Notes: generated by a model not told the origin, from the sequence alone. Positions 54,366 through 63,580 are shown, counted from the first letter of the stretch. The stretch is 64,000 bases of DNA from DASUAS01 sp963841415 (GCA_963841415.1 CAWJCN010000003.1:62001-126000), one strand, 5' to 3'. Numbers and translations: made by a program.

Positions 54366-55072
54366 CGCCCGACGAGCTGCGCGCCGCACTCGAGGTGGCC
54401 GAGCTCGAGGTCGTCGGGCGCATGCGCTACTCGTCGAACGCGACCTTTCTCGTGGAGGCGAAGGTCGACGGCATGGAGCTCGCCGCGATCTACAAGCCCC
54501 GCCGGGGCGAGCGGCCGCTCTGGGACTTCGCGCAGGGCACCCTGTGCCTGCGGGAGGTCGCGGCCTTCGAGCTGTCGGACGCGTTGGGTTGGGACATCGT
54601 CCCGCTCACCGTCTTGCGCGACGGCCCGCTCGGCGTCGGTGCGGTCCAGCGTTACGTCGACCACGACCCCGACGAGCACTTCTTCACGCTGCGCGACGAC
54701 CACGAGGATCGCTTCCGCGAGTTCGCGTGGTTCGACGTGCTGGTCAACAACACCGACCGCAAGGGTGGTCACTGCCTCCACGACCAGACCAACGACGTGA
54801 TCGTCGGCATCGACCACGGACTCTGCTTCCACGAGGACGACAAGCTCCGCACCGTCATCTGGGAGTACGCGGGCGAGCGCCTGCCACCCGACGCGGCCGA
54901 CGACGTCTGCCGCGTCGTCGCTGAGCTTCACGACGGGCCCCTCTACGAACGGCTCGCCCCGCTGCTCGATACCGACGAGCTCGACGCGGTCGCCCATCGC
55001 GCCCAGGTGCTCCTCACGCGCGGCCTGCCGCTCCCCGGGGACTGGCACAGCACGCCCTGGCCCCTCGTGTGA
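54347..55072 (+). CDS. SCO1664-like PI3/4-kinase-fold protein
   Basis: The 241-residue protein begins with a helical segment and GRMRYSSNATFLVEAKV, then LAAIYKPRRGERPLWDFAQG (nucleotide-binding Lys). The catalytic segment is WFDVLVNNTDRKGGHCL (about 125-141) and the metal-binding IVGIDHGLCF follows (about 149-158). These match the SCO1664 family, distantly related to phosphatidylinositol 3/4-kinases. Activity is unproven in bacteria. I prefer GTG 54347; GTG 54305 is an alternative. It is the last gene of the phosphatase-DUF3090-kinase operon and is followed by repeat B. Confidence 0.9.
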   Translation: MSSLELTPDELRAALEVAELEVVGRMRYSSNATFLVEAKVDGMELAAIYKPRRGERPLWDFAQGTLCLREVAAFELSDALGWDIVPLTVLRDGPLGVGAVQRYVDHDPDEHFFTLRDDHEDRFREFAWFDVLVNNTDRKGGHCLHDQTNDVIVGIDHGLCFHEDDKLRTVIWEYAGERLPPDAADDVCRVVAELHDGPLYERLAPLLDTDELDAVAHRAQVLLTRGLPLPGDWHSTPWPLV

Positions 55073-55080
55073 ACCGGCGT

Positions 55081-55161
55081 GTCGGCGAGCGGTCGGGCTT
55101 CGCCCGTCGCTCGCCGCTGGGACGGAGCGAGCGGACGCGAGCGACGGGGGAACGGCGGCGG
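55081..55161. repeat. Intergenic repeat family B, copy 2 (hairpin)
   Basis: GGCGAGCG (55084-55091) pairs with CGCTCGCC (55108-55115), and CGGGC with GCCCG inside, around TTC. The tail GACGGAGCGAGCGGACGCGAGCGACGGGGG matches copy 1 at 26321-26396. The stems of the two copies differ in sequence but both pair, which supports a function of the RNA or DNA hairpin. It ends exactly at the stop codon of the minus-strand glycosyltransferase gene. Confidence 0.75.
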
Positions 55162-56694
55162 CTACTTGCGCCGGTAGACGTCGATGCTGTCGATCGTCAC
55201 GACGTACTTGTACTGCGTGTCGATGATGTGCTCGAGGCGCGGGAAGTCGGAGATCGGGTAGTACTGCGATCCGCGCACCTTGGCCGGGGACGTGTCGACG
55301 AAGTACTTCGGCGGATGCGCGGTGAAGTCCGCGTAGAAGTCTTCCCACGCGGTCTCGGTGTCGTCACCGGTGTTGGCGTCTGCAGGCGGGCGGCCCGGGT
55401 AGTTGCCGGTGAGGAACGACGACGTGAGGAAGCGCGTCGCCGGACGACGCTCCGACGCCCAGTAGATCTCGGGGACGCTGCCCCACACGTAGATCGGGTC
55501 GTCGGGGTTGGTGGTGGTGGCGAGGTAGCGCGACACCGACTCGTAGTTCGGCTCCTGCACGCCGGGATGGAAGAAGTATCCGGCGGCTGAGAACAGGAGG
55601 CCGATCGCCAGCGCGAACGCGACCGCGCGGCGCGCCCAGACACGGCTGCCGCGTGACAACGCCCCGGCGGCCAGCAGTGCCAGCGGCGGGACCAGCTGCA
55701 GGTAGTAGTGGCCGAAGAAGCGCAGGCCCACGGCCACCGACACCGCCGCCGACAGCGTCCAGAGCCACAGGTCGGTGTCGCGCTGGCCGTCGAGCGCGAC
55801 GAGCCGGCGGTCCTTCCACGCACTCGGGATCTTCCAGAGCAGCGGAAGGTTGCACAGGATCCACATGCCCGTCATGAAGAGGAACAGGGTCAGCACGACC
55901 GTCGTCATCGTCTTCATGCCGACGTAGGAGCCGTTACCCAGAACGGTCCAGTAGAGAAGCTGCGAGGGACCCATAGCGAGCGCGACCAGCGCGGTGGGGA
56001 TCGTGAAGCCGAGGAGCACCTCGCCGACACCGCGCTTCCCTCGGGCGCGCGCAACCAAGTAGACGACGGGGAGCAACGTCGCCGCGCCCGTCTGCTTCGC
56101 CAAGGTCGCGGCGGCGATCGCGACCCCCGCGAGGAACCCGCGTCCGCGTCGCGCGAACAAGATCGCCGCCGTCATCGACGGCAGCATGAACACCTCGAAG
56201 TTCGCGGCCTGCCCGTCCTGTGGCATGAAGGAGATCATCGCCACCACGAACAGGATCCCCGCGATCCATCCCGCGCGCGCGCCGTAGCGTCGCCGGGCCT
56301 CGATCGCGAGCAGGAGCGCGGTGAGCGCGACGGCAAGCATCGCGACGACGCGCACCGACCACAGCGCGGTGGTCTCGAAGAACGAAAACGTCGCCGCGTA
56401 GATGTACGGCACGATCGGTGGCTTGCGGTCGATCGCCTCCTCGTAGAGCTGCCCACCGTCGTTGAGCACGTGCGCCTGCGTCGCCAGGAACGTCTCGTCG
56501 GAGTTGAACACCGGGGTGACGAACGCGGGGAAGCGCAGCACGAACGTGAGCGCCAGCAGCACGAGGAAGATGCGCAGCAGCTCACGGCGCTCCGAGCGCG
56601 CCGGGCGCGCGGGGATGACCGACGCGGGCGCGTCGGTCACGAGCACTCCGTAGCGGGCGGTTCCGGGCGCGTCAGGGGAGAGTTCCATCGGCAT
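55162..56694 (-). CDS. PMT/ArnT-like glycosyltransferase (GT-C fold membrane protein)
   Basis: The 510-residue protein has about eleven hydrophobic segments. It carries the GT-C hallmarks: an acidic motif NSDETFLATQAHVLNDGGQL in the first extracytoplasmic loop (about residue 64) and EEAIDRKPPIVPYIYA just after it, followed by LLFARRGRGF and a C-terminal soluble domain with YVWGSVPEIYWASERRPATR. It likely transfers a sugar from a polyprenyl-phosphate carrier to a protein, lipid or glycan outside the membrane. GGAGG before ATG 56694 fixes the start. It is 74 bases downstream of the FAAL gene on the same strand. Confidence 0.88.
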   Translation of the reverse strand: MPMELSPDAPGTARYGVLVTDAPASVIPARPARSERRELLRIFLVLLALTFVLRFPAFVTPVFNSDETFLATQAHVLNDGGQLYEEAIDRKPPIVPYIYAATFSFFETTALWSVRVVAMLAVALTALLLAIEARRRYGARAGWIAGILFVVAMISFMPQDGQAANFEVFMLPSMTAAILFARRGRGFLAGVAIAAATLAKQTGAATLLPVVYLVARARGKRGVGEVLLGFTIPTALVALAMGPSQLLYWTVLGNGSYVGMKTMTTVVLTLFLFMTGMWILCNLPLLWKIPSAWKDRRLVALDGQRDTDLWLWTLSAAVSVAVGLRFFGHYYLQLVPPLALLAAGALSRGSRVWARRAVAFALAIGLLFSAAGYFFHPGVQEPNYESVSRYLATTTNPDDPIYVWGSVPEIYWASERRPATRFLTSSFLTGNYPGRPPADANTGDDTETAWEDFYADFTAHPPKYFVDTSPAKVRGSQYYPISDFPRLEHIIDTQYKYVVTIDSIDVYRRK

Positions 56695-56768
56695 GGAGAA
56701 CCTCCATTGTGCCCGGTCTGGTTCCCCGTGGCGGTGCCGGAAGCCGCACGCCCTCGGCCCGGGCCGGC

Positions 56769-58460
56769 TCAGACCGGCTCGAGCTGGTCGTCGTGGTAGC
56801 GCTCGCGGCACAACGACCGCTGCAGCTTCCCCGACGACGTCTTGGGGAGCGAGCCGGGTCGCACCAGCACCACCTCGACCGGGGGCACGCCCACCGCGTC
56901 GCACACCCGGGTCACGACCAGGTCGTGCACCTTCAGCAGCTCGTCGGTCTTCGTCTCCGCGACCACGACGATCGACTCGCGCCCGCGCCGGCGCTCGCTC
57001 CCGAACGCGATCACGTTGCCGGCGCGCACCCCGTCGACTGCGCCCGCAGCCCGTTCCACGTCCTCCGGAAACACGTTGCGTCCCCCGACGATGATCACGT
57101 CCTTCTGACGCCCGCACACCACGAGCTGCCCGTCCACGAGGTACGCGAGATCGCCGGTGCGCAACCAGTCGTCGTCGAACGACGCCGCGGTCGCTTCGAG
57201 GTTGCGGTAGTAGCCCGGCGTCACCGATGGGCTGCGCAGCTCGAGCTCGCCGACGCCACGCTCGTCCAGCGCCACCCCCGACGCGGGATCGACGATGCGC
57301 AGTTCGAAGCCCTCGAGCGGGCGGCCGAGCATCGCCAGACGGCGCACTGTGTCGGCAGGCGCGTCCGCCGCCGGGGTGACGGCCCGACGCTCGTGCTCGA
57401 GCGCGTGACGGTCGACCGCGTCGACGACCAGGCCCGCGCCCACCTCGGGGAACGTCACCGCCAGCGTGGCCTCCGCCATCCCGAACACCGGGTACGCGGC
57501 TCGCGCGTCGAACCCGAAGGGCGCGGCCGCCGCGCAGAACGACTCGACCGCGTTCGGGTCGACGGTTTCGGCGCCGTTGAGCGCGAGACGCCAGGTCGAC
57601 AGGTCGAGGTCGCCGGCCCGCCGCAACGCGCGGGCGGCGAGCGCGTACGAGAAGTTCGGGCCCGCCGTGATCGTGCCGCGGAACTCGGAGATCCACTCCA
57701 GCCAGCACGCGGGACGCGCGAGGAAGTCCTGCGGCGCGCCGAGCACGAGCTCGAAACCGTGCAGCATCGGCGCCATGAGCAGCCCGATGAGCCCCATGTC
57801 GTGGTAGAGCGGCAGCCAGGAGACGGCGCGGTCGGCGGGTGTGATCTGCGCGCCGGCGAGGATGGCGTCGAGGTTGGCGCCGATGCACCGGTCGGGCAGC
57901 ATGACGCCTTTCGGCGCGGCGGTGGACCCGCTGGTGAACTGCACGATGGCGAGTCGCTCGGGGTCGTCGGGCGGCGGTGACCACGACACCGCGCCGGCCC
58001 GCGCACCCTCGCGGGCGAGGTCGTCGAGCAGCACGACGCCGGCGCGGTCGGGAGGCGGGTCGAGCAAGGGCGCGACGTCACGGTCGACCACCACCAGCGC
58101 GGCGTCGGCGTGCGCGACCCGCTGACGGGTCTGGTCGACGAACTCCTCGATCGACCCGAGGCGCATCGGGAGCGGGAGCGCCACCATCGTGCCGCCGGCC
58201 AGGTAGACGCCCTGGATGGTCGTCACCAGTGCGCGGGACGTCGGCCCGAGCACACCGACGTGCACACCCGGTCCCACTCCACGCGCCTGCAGCACGGCCG
58301 CGATCCCGCAGGCGTCGTCGTGCAGACGGGCCCACTCCACCCGGTCGGTCGGCCCGGCGTCACCGGCGGCCGTGCCCACGAAGGTCACGGTCCCGGCACC
58401 CTCCGCGGCGGTCTCGAGGCGCGAAACGACGGACCGCATCGTCGGTTGGACTCGCGCCAT
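56769..58460 (-). CDS. Fatty-acyl-AMP ligase (FAAL) type FadD
   Basis: The 563-residue adenylate-forming enzyme has P-loop FTSGSTAAPKGVML (about 175), the FAAL-typical SWLPLYHDMGLIGLLMAP (about 213), YPVFGMAEATLAVTFPE, WLRTGDLAYL, and an intact A10 motif PKTSSGKLQRS with the catalytic Lys, unlike the protein at 8962. FAALs activate fatty acids as acyl-AMP and pass them to polyketide synthases or other carriers rather than to CoA. No polyketide synthase is in the window. The host may use it for complex lipids. It is upstream of the glycosyltransferase and may share its transcript. Confidence 0.9.
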   Translation of the reverse strand: MARVQPTMRSVVSRLETAAEGAGTVTFVGTAAGDAGPTDRVEWARLHDDACGIAAVLQARGVGPGVHVGVLGPTSRALVTTIQGVYLAGGTMVALPLPMRLGSIEEFVDQTRQRVAHADAALVVVDRDVAPLLDPPPDRAGVVLLDDLAREGARAGAVSWSPPPDDPERLAIVQFTSGSTAAPKGVMLPDRCIGANLDAILAGAQITPADRAVSWLPLYHDMGLIGLLMAPMLHGFELVLGAPQDFLARPACWLEWISEFRGTITAGPNFSYALAARALRRAGDLDLSTWRLALNGAETVDPNAVESFCAAAAPFGFDARAAYPVFGMAEATLAVTFPEVGAGLVVDAVDRHALEHERRAVTPAADAPADTVRRLAMLGRPLEGFELRIVDPASGVALDERGVGELELRSPSVTPGYYRNLEATAASFDDDWLRTGDLAYLVDGQLVVCGRQKDVIIVGGRNVFPEDVERAAGAVDGVRAGNVIAFGSERRRGRESIVVVAETKTDELLKVHDLVVTRVCDAVGVPPVEVVLVRPGSLPKTSSGKLQRSLCRERYHDDQLEPV

Positions 58461-58520
58461 GCAGTTCGGGTTACCCGCCGGCAGAGATGGAGCGGAGCCG
58501 TGCCAGGAGGGCGGGACGGC

Positions 58521-58535
58521 GGAGCGGAATCGACC
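58521..58535. repeat. Intergenic repeat family C, copy 2
   Basis: GGAGCGGAATCGACC, identical to 21795-21809. It ends directly at the stop codon of the minus-strand nitroreductase gene, and lies in the 75-base gap after the FAAL start. Confidence 0.55.
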
Positions 58536-59183
58536 TCAGGACGTAGCGCCCCAGGTGTCCCAGTAGGTGATGCCCTCGACCGGAGGGCGCACGGCCGGTT
58601 TGAAGTCGTCGCCGGTGAAGTAGGCGACCGGGATCAGGGCGACCTGGGTCATGCCGTCGGGGATGTCGAGCAGCGCGGCCGCCTCCGCCTCGTTGGCGAG
58701 GTGCAGGGTGGTCCACGCGGTGCCGAGGCCCCGCGACCGCGCCGCCAGCATGAAGCTCCACACCGCCGGGAGGATCGAACCGTAGAAGCTGGCCGCCGCG
58801 AACGGCTCGGAGCTCTCGAGGCGCCCCTCGACGCACGGGATCACGTGCACCGGTACCCGGTCGAGGATGTCGAGGAGGTACACCGCCGACTGGTAGACGC
58901 GCCGGGTCTGGGGATCCGCGGCCGCCTCCGCCTGCGACTCCAGGTACGGACGAGCCATGCCGTCGTAGAGCTCCTTCAGCCGCGCCCGCTTCGCGGCGTC
59001 GGTGACCACGACCCAGTGCCACTGCTGCGAATTGCTGCCGGTCGGAGACTGCACCGCGAGGCGCAGGCACTCGAGCAGCACCTCCCGCTCGACCGGTCGG
59101 TCGAGGTCGAGCCGCTTGCGCACCGCGCGGGTCGTGGCGAGCAAGTGGTCGGTGACGCGGGTGTCCATGGGGTAGTCGGCCAT
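58536..59183 (-). CDS. Nitroreductase-family flavoprotein
   Basis: The 215-residue protein begins HLLATTRAVRKRLDLDRPVE and has the flavin-binding LRLAVQSPTGSNSQQWHWVV (about residue 45) and, later, SRGLGTAWTTLHLANE, with VALIPVAYFTGDDFKPA near the end. Such FMN-dependent enzymes reduce nitro groups, quinones or enones with NAD(P)H. The specific substrate is not evident. It lies between two family C repeats and is not closely linked to its neighbours. Confidence 0.9.
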   Translation of the reverse strand: MADYPMDTRVTDHLLATTRAVRKRLDLDRPVEREVLLECLRLAVQSPTGSNSQQWHWVVVTDAAKRARLKELYDGMARPYLESQAEAAADPQTRRVYQSAVYLLDILDRVPVHVIPCVEGRLESSEPFAAASFYGSILPAVWSFMLAARSRGLGTAWTTLHLANEAEAAALLDIPDGMTQVALIPVAYFTGDDFKPAVRPPVEGITYWDTWGATS

Positions 59184-59245
59184 GCGCGCAGTCTCGCAGA
59201 GACGCAGCGGAGCTTGCAGGCGACCGCGCCGGTCTGGCGATGGGC

Positions 59246-59260
59246 GGAGCGGAGTCGAAC
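59246..59260. repeat. Intergenic repeat family C, copy 3 (diverged)
   Basis: GGAGCGGAGTCGAAC differs from copies 1 and 2 at two positions and lies 13 bases before the stop codon of the small receiver-like gene, in the 90-base gap after the nitroreductase start. Confidence 0.4.
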
Positions 59261-59273
59261 TTCTGAGGCAGGG

Positions 59274-59576
59274 TCAGGGCGCCAGCGCCCCGGCCGGGTC
59301 CTGGAAGAACCGCGAGCGGGGCAGCACCGCGTCGGCACCGTCGGCGGCGGCCCGGTCGAGCAGTTCGGTGTCGACGTGAGGACCGAACGCGACGATGCGC
59401 GCGCCCGGCACGGCGGCGCGCACCTCCGCCACTGCGGCCGCGTCGCGCGCCAGGTCGATCACGACCACGTCGGCACCCGCGCACCCCGCGGCGTCGCGTG
59501 CGAACTCGACATCGCCCAACGCGCCGGTGAGTCGCGACCGGTCCATCAGGTCGACGGTCAGGGCCACCACTTTCAC
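59274..59576 (-). CDS. Small receiver-like (CheY-fold) protein
   Basis: A 100-residue protein with the strand-helix rhythm of response-regulator receiver domains: ALTVDLMDRSRL, GADVVVIDLARDAAAVAEV with an Asp at the phosphoacceptor place, ARIVAFGPHVDTELLDRAAA and GADAVLPRSRFF. The usual acidic pair at the first strand end is reduced to one Asp and the conserved Lys is Arg, so phosphorylation is doubtful. It starts at GTG 59576, overlapping the nhaA stop by four bases, which suggests joint expression and perhaps a link to the antiporter. Confidence 0.72.
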   Translation of the reverse strand: MKVVALTVDLMDRSRLTGALGDVEFARDAAGCAGADVVVIDLARDAAAVAEVRAAVPGARIVAFGPHVDTELLDRAAADGADAVLPRSRFFQDPAGALAP

Positions 59577-60796
59577 GGGTTCACCTCGGTGAACTTCGGG
59601 ACGGGGCCGCGCAGCAGCACCCGCAGCACGAGCATGCCGAGCATCGCCGCGACCGCTGACGCCACGAGCACACCGATCTTGGCGTCGTCGATCACGTCGC
59701 CTCGGAACGCGAGGTCGGTGATGAAGAGCGACACCGTGAAGCCGATGCCGCCGATCACTGCGACCCCGCCGATGTCGCGCATCCGCACACCGTCGGGGAG
59801 CGAGCCGACGCCGGTGCGCACCGCCACCGCCGACGCGCCGAAGATGCCGACGAACTTGCCGACGACCAGCCCGGTCACGATCCCGATCGTCACCCGGCTC
59901 GACAGCGCGTGGTCGATCGCGTCGCCGCTCAACACGACGCCGGCGTTGGCGAGCGCGAAGATCGGCACGATCACGAAGCTCGACACGGGGTGCAGCGTTC
60001 GTTCGAGCCGTTCGAGCACGTGACGTCCGCGGCGCGGACGCGCGGGCGTGAGCAACCCGAGCACCACGCCCGCGAGCGTCGGCTCCACTCCGGCTTCGTG
60101 GAGGCACCACCACAAGACGACGCCGGGCACGACGTACGCGAGGGGGTGGTCGACCCCGAGCCGCGACATCACGACGACGAGCAGCGTCACGAGCACCGCG
60201 CCCAGCAGCCACCAGCCGTCGAGACCGCGCGAGTAGAAGAGTGCGATCACCACGATCGCGCCGATGTCGTCGACGATCGCCAGCGCGAGGAGGAACACCT
60301 TGAGGCTCGACGGCACACGCGGGCCGAGCAACGCGAGCACACCCACCGCGAACGCGATGTCGGTGGCCATCGGGATCGCCCAGCCGTCGAGGCCACCGCC
60401 TCCGACGTTGATCGCGACGAAGATGAGCGCGGGGACGAGCATGCCCCCGAGCGCCGCCACCGCAGGAAGCGCCGCTCGGTTGCGGTCGCGCAGCTCGCCG
60501 GTGACCAACTCGCGCTTGATCTCCAATCCGACGACGAAGAAGAACACCGTCATCAGTGCGTCATTGACCCAGTGCACCAACGATTCGGTGATCGCGAGAT
60601 CTCCGGGGCCGAACGTCAGCTGGTGATGCCAGAAGCTCGCGTAGCCCGCAGTGTCGGAGTTCACCCAGACCAGCGCCGCCGCCGCACCGAGCAGCAGCAC
60701 GATCCCGCTGGCGGCTTCCAACGACACGAAGTCGCTGCCGATCGGCGGCGCGGCCTTACCGAGGATGGGGATGCGGACGTGTCGCTGCGTGGGCAT
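59573..60796 (-). CDS. nhaA: Na+/H+ antiporter NhaA
   Basis: The 407-residue protein has about eleven to twelve membrane segments and the key NhaA motifs: FFFVVGLEIKRELVTGELRD (helix 2 to loop), AIPMATDIAFAVGVLALLG, and the ion-binding Asp pair in LALAIVDDIGAIVVIALFY (about residue 165). It exchanges Na+ or Li+ for protons at the cell membrane for pH and salt tolerance. ATG 60796 is the start; an upstream extension is unlikely. It shares a 117-base control region with the divergent repeat surface protein. Confidence 0.95.
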   Translation of the reverse strand: MPTQRHVRIPILGKAAPPIGSDFVSLEAASGIVLLLGAAAALVWVNSDTAGYASFWHHQLTFGPGDLAITESLVHWVNDALMTVFFFVVGLEIKRELVTGELRDRNRAALPAVAALGGMLVPALIFVAINVGGGGLDGWAIPMATDIAFAVGVLALLGPRVPSSLKVFLLALAIVDDIGAIVVIALFYSRGLDGWWLLGAVLVTLLVVVMSRLGVDHPLAYVVPGVVLWWCLHEAGVEPTLAGVVLGLLTPARPRRGRHVLERLERTLHPVSSFVIVPIFALANAGVVLSGDAIDHALSSRVTIGIVTGLVVGKFVGIFGASAVAVRTGVGSLPDGVRMRDIGGVAVIGGIGFTVSLFITDLAFRGDVIDDAKIGVLVASAVAAMLGMLVLRVLLRGPVPKFTEVNP

Positions 60797-60913
60797 CGCG
60801 GGCTGGAAGCGTAAACCTCGAACCGCACGACCGCGTCGGTATTGCGTTGGTGAGCCATGCTGCATACCGTGTCGATGCGCGCAGCGGCCGGGAACCGAGC
60901 GTCAGGGGAGGCA

Positions 60914-63493
60914 ATGCGGGGTCGCAACCGAGGGGTTGGGCTGGCTGCGCTGTTGGTCGCCGTCGCGGGTGTGGTGACGCTCGCCACGCCGCAGGCGGCG
61001 TTCGCCGACGGCGAGACGGTGCCGTCGAGCAGCACCACCACCACCACGACCACGCCACCGGCGTCCGATCCGGCGCCGACCACGACCGAGCCGGCACCCG
61101 GCACCACGACCGACCCGGCGCCGACGACCACCACGGAGCCCGCGCCCACCACGGAGCCCGCGCCCATCACGTCGACCGATGCCGCGCCCGCGTCCGACGC
61201 GCCGGCCGTGCAGGTCACGCCGTCGATCACGGTCACCCCGTCGACCGACCTGGTCACCCTGCAGACGGTCACCGTCGCCGGCACCGGGTTCACCCCCAAC
61301 TCGTCCGTCGGCTGGGCGGAGTGCAAGAACAACAGCAGCGACGGCACCGCCAACGACTGCGACATCAACCACACCGGTTTCGCGCCGACCGACGCGTCGG
61401 GCGCCTTCAGCGCGCAGTTCGTCGTGCGCCGGATCATGCACACCGCCAACGGCGACGTCGACTGTGCCACCGCGCCCGAGACGTGCAGCATCGGTGCGGC
61501 CAAGATCTCCGACTACAGCGAACGCGCCGGCATGCCGATCAGCTTCGACCCGAGCGTGCCGCTCCCGCCCCCGCCGACGTTGCTCGCCGGCCCCACCGAC
61601 AACCTCGTCGAGGGCGACTCGGTCGCGATGTTCGGCGGCGGGTTCGTGCCCAACAGCCCGGTCGCGATCGTGGAATGCTCGCAGCCGACCGTCTCGACCT
61701 GCGGGTCGCTGACCACCGTCGGTGCCGACGCGTCCGGAAACTTCATCGCGCTCGTGCCGGTACACCGCCTGGTCGTCACTCCGCCGTTCGGCGCCACTGA
61801 CTGCGCCGACGCGCCTGGCACCTGCCAGCTCCGCGCCGTGTCCATCTCCGACTACGACTTCGAGGCGCACGTCCTCCTCGACTTCGATCCCAGCGGACCG
61901 TTGCCGCCCGGCGAGGTCACCGTCACCCCCCACACCGATCTCCTCAACTTCCAGAGCGTCACCGTGGCGGGCACCGATTTCACGCCGAACAGCGGCGTGC
62001 AGATCGTCGAGTGCAAGAGCGGCGCGACCTCGTACGAGGACTGCAGCAACGGGTACGGAGGCTTCGCGCCGGTCGCCGCGAACGGCACGTTCTCCACGTC
62101 GCTCACGGTGCGCCGCATCCTGCACCTCGAAGGCGGCGACTTCGACTGCGCGAGCGCGCCCGACGCCTGTTCGCTCGTGAGCACGTCGTTCGGCACGCCG
62201 CCCGTGGTGGTCGTCAGCCCGATCAGCTTCGACAGCAGCGTCCCGCCGCCACCACCCCCCGCCATCTCGGTCACGCCGAACACCGATCTCGTGCAGGGCC
62301 AGACGGTCACCGTCACCGGTGCGAACTTCCCTCCGAGCTCGTTCGTCTCTCTCAGCCAGTGCCTGGAGGGGTCGGAGCCGTTCGGGGACTGCTCGTACGA
62401 CGGTTCGTATGTGAACACCGACGAGCACGGCGCGTTCACGACCACGTTCACCGTCCATCGCGGTGTTCCCGACTTCTCGGGCTACCCACCCGACGTCGTC
62501 GACTGCGCCAGCGCGCCGGAGACCTGCGAGATCGCGGCCGTCGGCTCCGACTACCAGGACTACGCCGACCAAGCCATCGACTTCGATCCATCCGTGCCGA
62601 TCCCGGTGCCCGAAGTCGAAGTGACGCCGCAGTTCGACCTGCCCGACCGCGCGGTCGTGCACGTGCACAGCTCGGGCTTCGCGCCCGGCGAGCGCGTGGT
62701 GGTCTCGCAGTGCCCGGCCGACCAGCCCACGTACGGGTTCTCGTGCAGCTCCGGCTTCCAGTACCCGAGCATCCTGACCGCCGACGGCAACGGCGAGGTC
62801 GACACCTCGCTCCGCGTGCACCGTGAGCTCACGACGAACGATGGCATCGTCATCGTGCTCGACCAGACCAGTTGTGCGGACTCGGTGGGTGCCTGTGTCA
62901 TCCGCGTGCAATCGGTCGACGACCCGCTCGTGCTCAACGACATCCCGCTCGGCTTCGATCCCACCGCAGTCGCACCTCCGCCGACGATCACCACCACCCC
63001 GGCCGGGCCGTTCACCGATGGTCAAGAGGTCACGGTGCACGGTTCGGGCTTCACGCCCAACGCGGTGCTCGGCCTCGCGCAGTGCCAGGCCGGCGTCGAG
63101 CCCCGCGGCGCCACGTGCGATTCGCAGGACAACGGGCTGTACACCCAGTTCAACGCCGACGCCGACGGCAACTTCACCCGGACCGTCACCATGCGCACCC
63201 AGGTGCAGGGCACCGACGGGCCCATCGACTGCAGCGCGGCTGGTTCGTGCGTGCTCTTCGCGGCCAACCGCAGCGACTACGGCGCCGAGCGCGTCTCGAT
63301 ACCGATCGAGTTCGCGACCACCACCACGACCGGCCCCGGCGTCGAGGTGGAGGGCATCTCGCAGACGCGGGCGCTGGCCTTCACCGGTGCCGGTTCGAGC
63401 ACGAGGCCCGCGGCGCTCACCGGGTTCGCGCTCGTGCTCCTCGGCGGAGCGTTGCTCCTGCTCGCCCGCCGGCGCGGGGCCGCTCGTCTCTAG
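60914..63493 (+). CDS. Large surface protein with six neocarzinostatin-like repeats and a sortase-type anchor
   Basis: The 859-residue protein has a signal peptide (LAALLVAVAGVVTLATPQAA), a Thr/Pro/Ala linker (about 36-95), and six domains of 115-120 residues from about 100. Each opens like VTVAGTGFTPNSSV, has paired cysteines (for example DCATAPETC) and closes with an FDPS-type strand and Pro-rich joint. This matches the neocarzinostatin/apo-protein family. The C-terminus is a wall-anchor signal: LAFTGAGSS, a hydrophobic helix and LARRRGAARL, where LAFTG replaces LPxTG. It is probably a cell-wall-bound binding protein. GGGGAGG before ATG 60914 supports the start; two earlier ATGs are less likely. 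Confidence 0.88.
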   Translation: MRGRNRGVGLAALLVAVAGVVTLATPQAAFADGETVPSSSTTTTTTTPPASDPAPTTTEPAPGTTTDPAPTTTTEPAPTTEPAPITSTDAAPASDAPAVQVTPSITVTPSTDLVTLQTVTVAGTGFTPNSSVGWAECKNNSSDGTANDCDINHTGFAPTDASGAFSAQFVVRRIMHTANGDVDCATAPETCSIGAAKISDYSERAGMPISFDPSVPLPPPPTLLAGPTDNLVEGDSVAMFGGGFVPNSPVAIVECSQPTVSTCGSLTTVGADASGNFIALVPVHRLVVTPPFGATDCADAPGTCQLRAVSISDYDFEAHVLLDFDPSGPLPPGEVTVTPHTDLLNFQSVTVAGTDFTPNSGVQIVECKSGATSYEDCSNGYGGFAPVAANGTFSTSLTVRRILHLEGGDFDCASAPDACSLVSTSFGTPPVVVVSPISFDSSVPPPPPPAISVTPNTDLVQGQTVTVTGANFPPSSFVSLSQCLEGSEPFGDCSYDGSYVNTDEHGAFTTTFTVHRGVPDFSGYPPDVVDCASAPETCEIAAVGSDYQDYADQAIDFDPSVPIPVPEVEVTPQFDLPDRAVVHVHSSGFAPGERVVVSQCPADQPTYGFSCSSGFQYPSILTADGNGEVDTSLRVHRELTTNDGIVIVLDQTSCADSVGACVIRVQSVDDPLVLNDIPLGFDPTAVAPPPTITTTPAGPFTDGQEVTVHGSGFTPNAVLGLAQCQAGVEPRGATCDSQDNGLYTQFNADADGNFTRTVTMRTQVQGTDGPIDCSAAGSCVLFAANRSDYGAERVSIPIEFATTTTTGPGVEVEGISQTRALAFTGAGSSTRPAALTGFALVLLGGALLLLARRRGAARL

Positions 63494-63512
63494 TTTTCCG
63501 CTCTCCGGGCCT

Positions 63513-63580
63513 TCGGCGCCGGGCCGCTCGGGCCACGGCTCACGGCGGCGCAGGGTACCTGCGCGGCAGGCGTTCGCCTC
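63513..63580. repeat. Intergenic repeat family A, copy 2
   Basis: About 68 bases closely match 39753-39819, sharing CGGGCCGCTCG, CCACGGCTC and GGCGGCGCAGGGTACCTGCG. It separates the convergent surface-protein and F420 dehydrogenase genes and ends on the stop codon of the latter. Confidence 0.7.

Noticed and set aside
60902..63040. 712-codon minus-strand frame opposite the repeat surface protein
   Set aside because: The plus strand has a signal peptide, regular repeats and an anchor; the other strand only mirrors the repeat periodicity.
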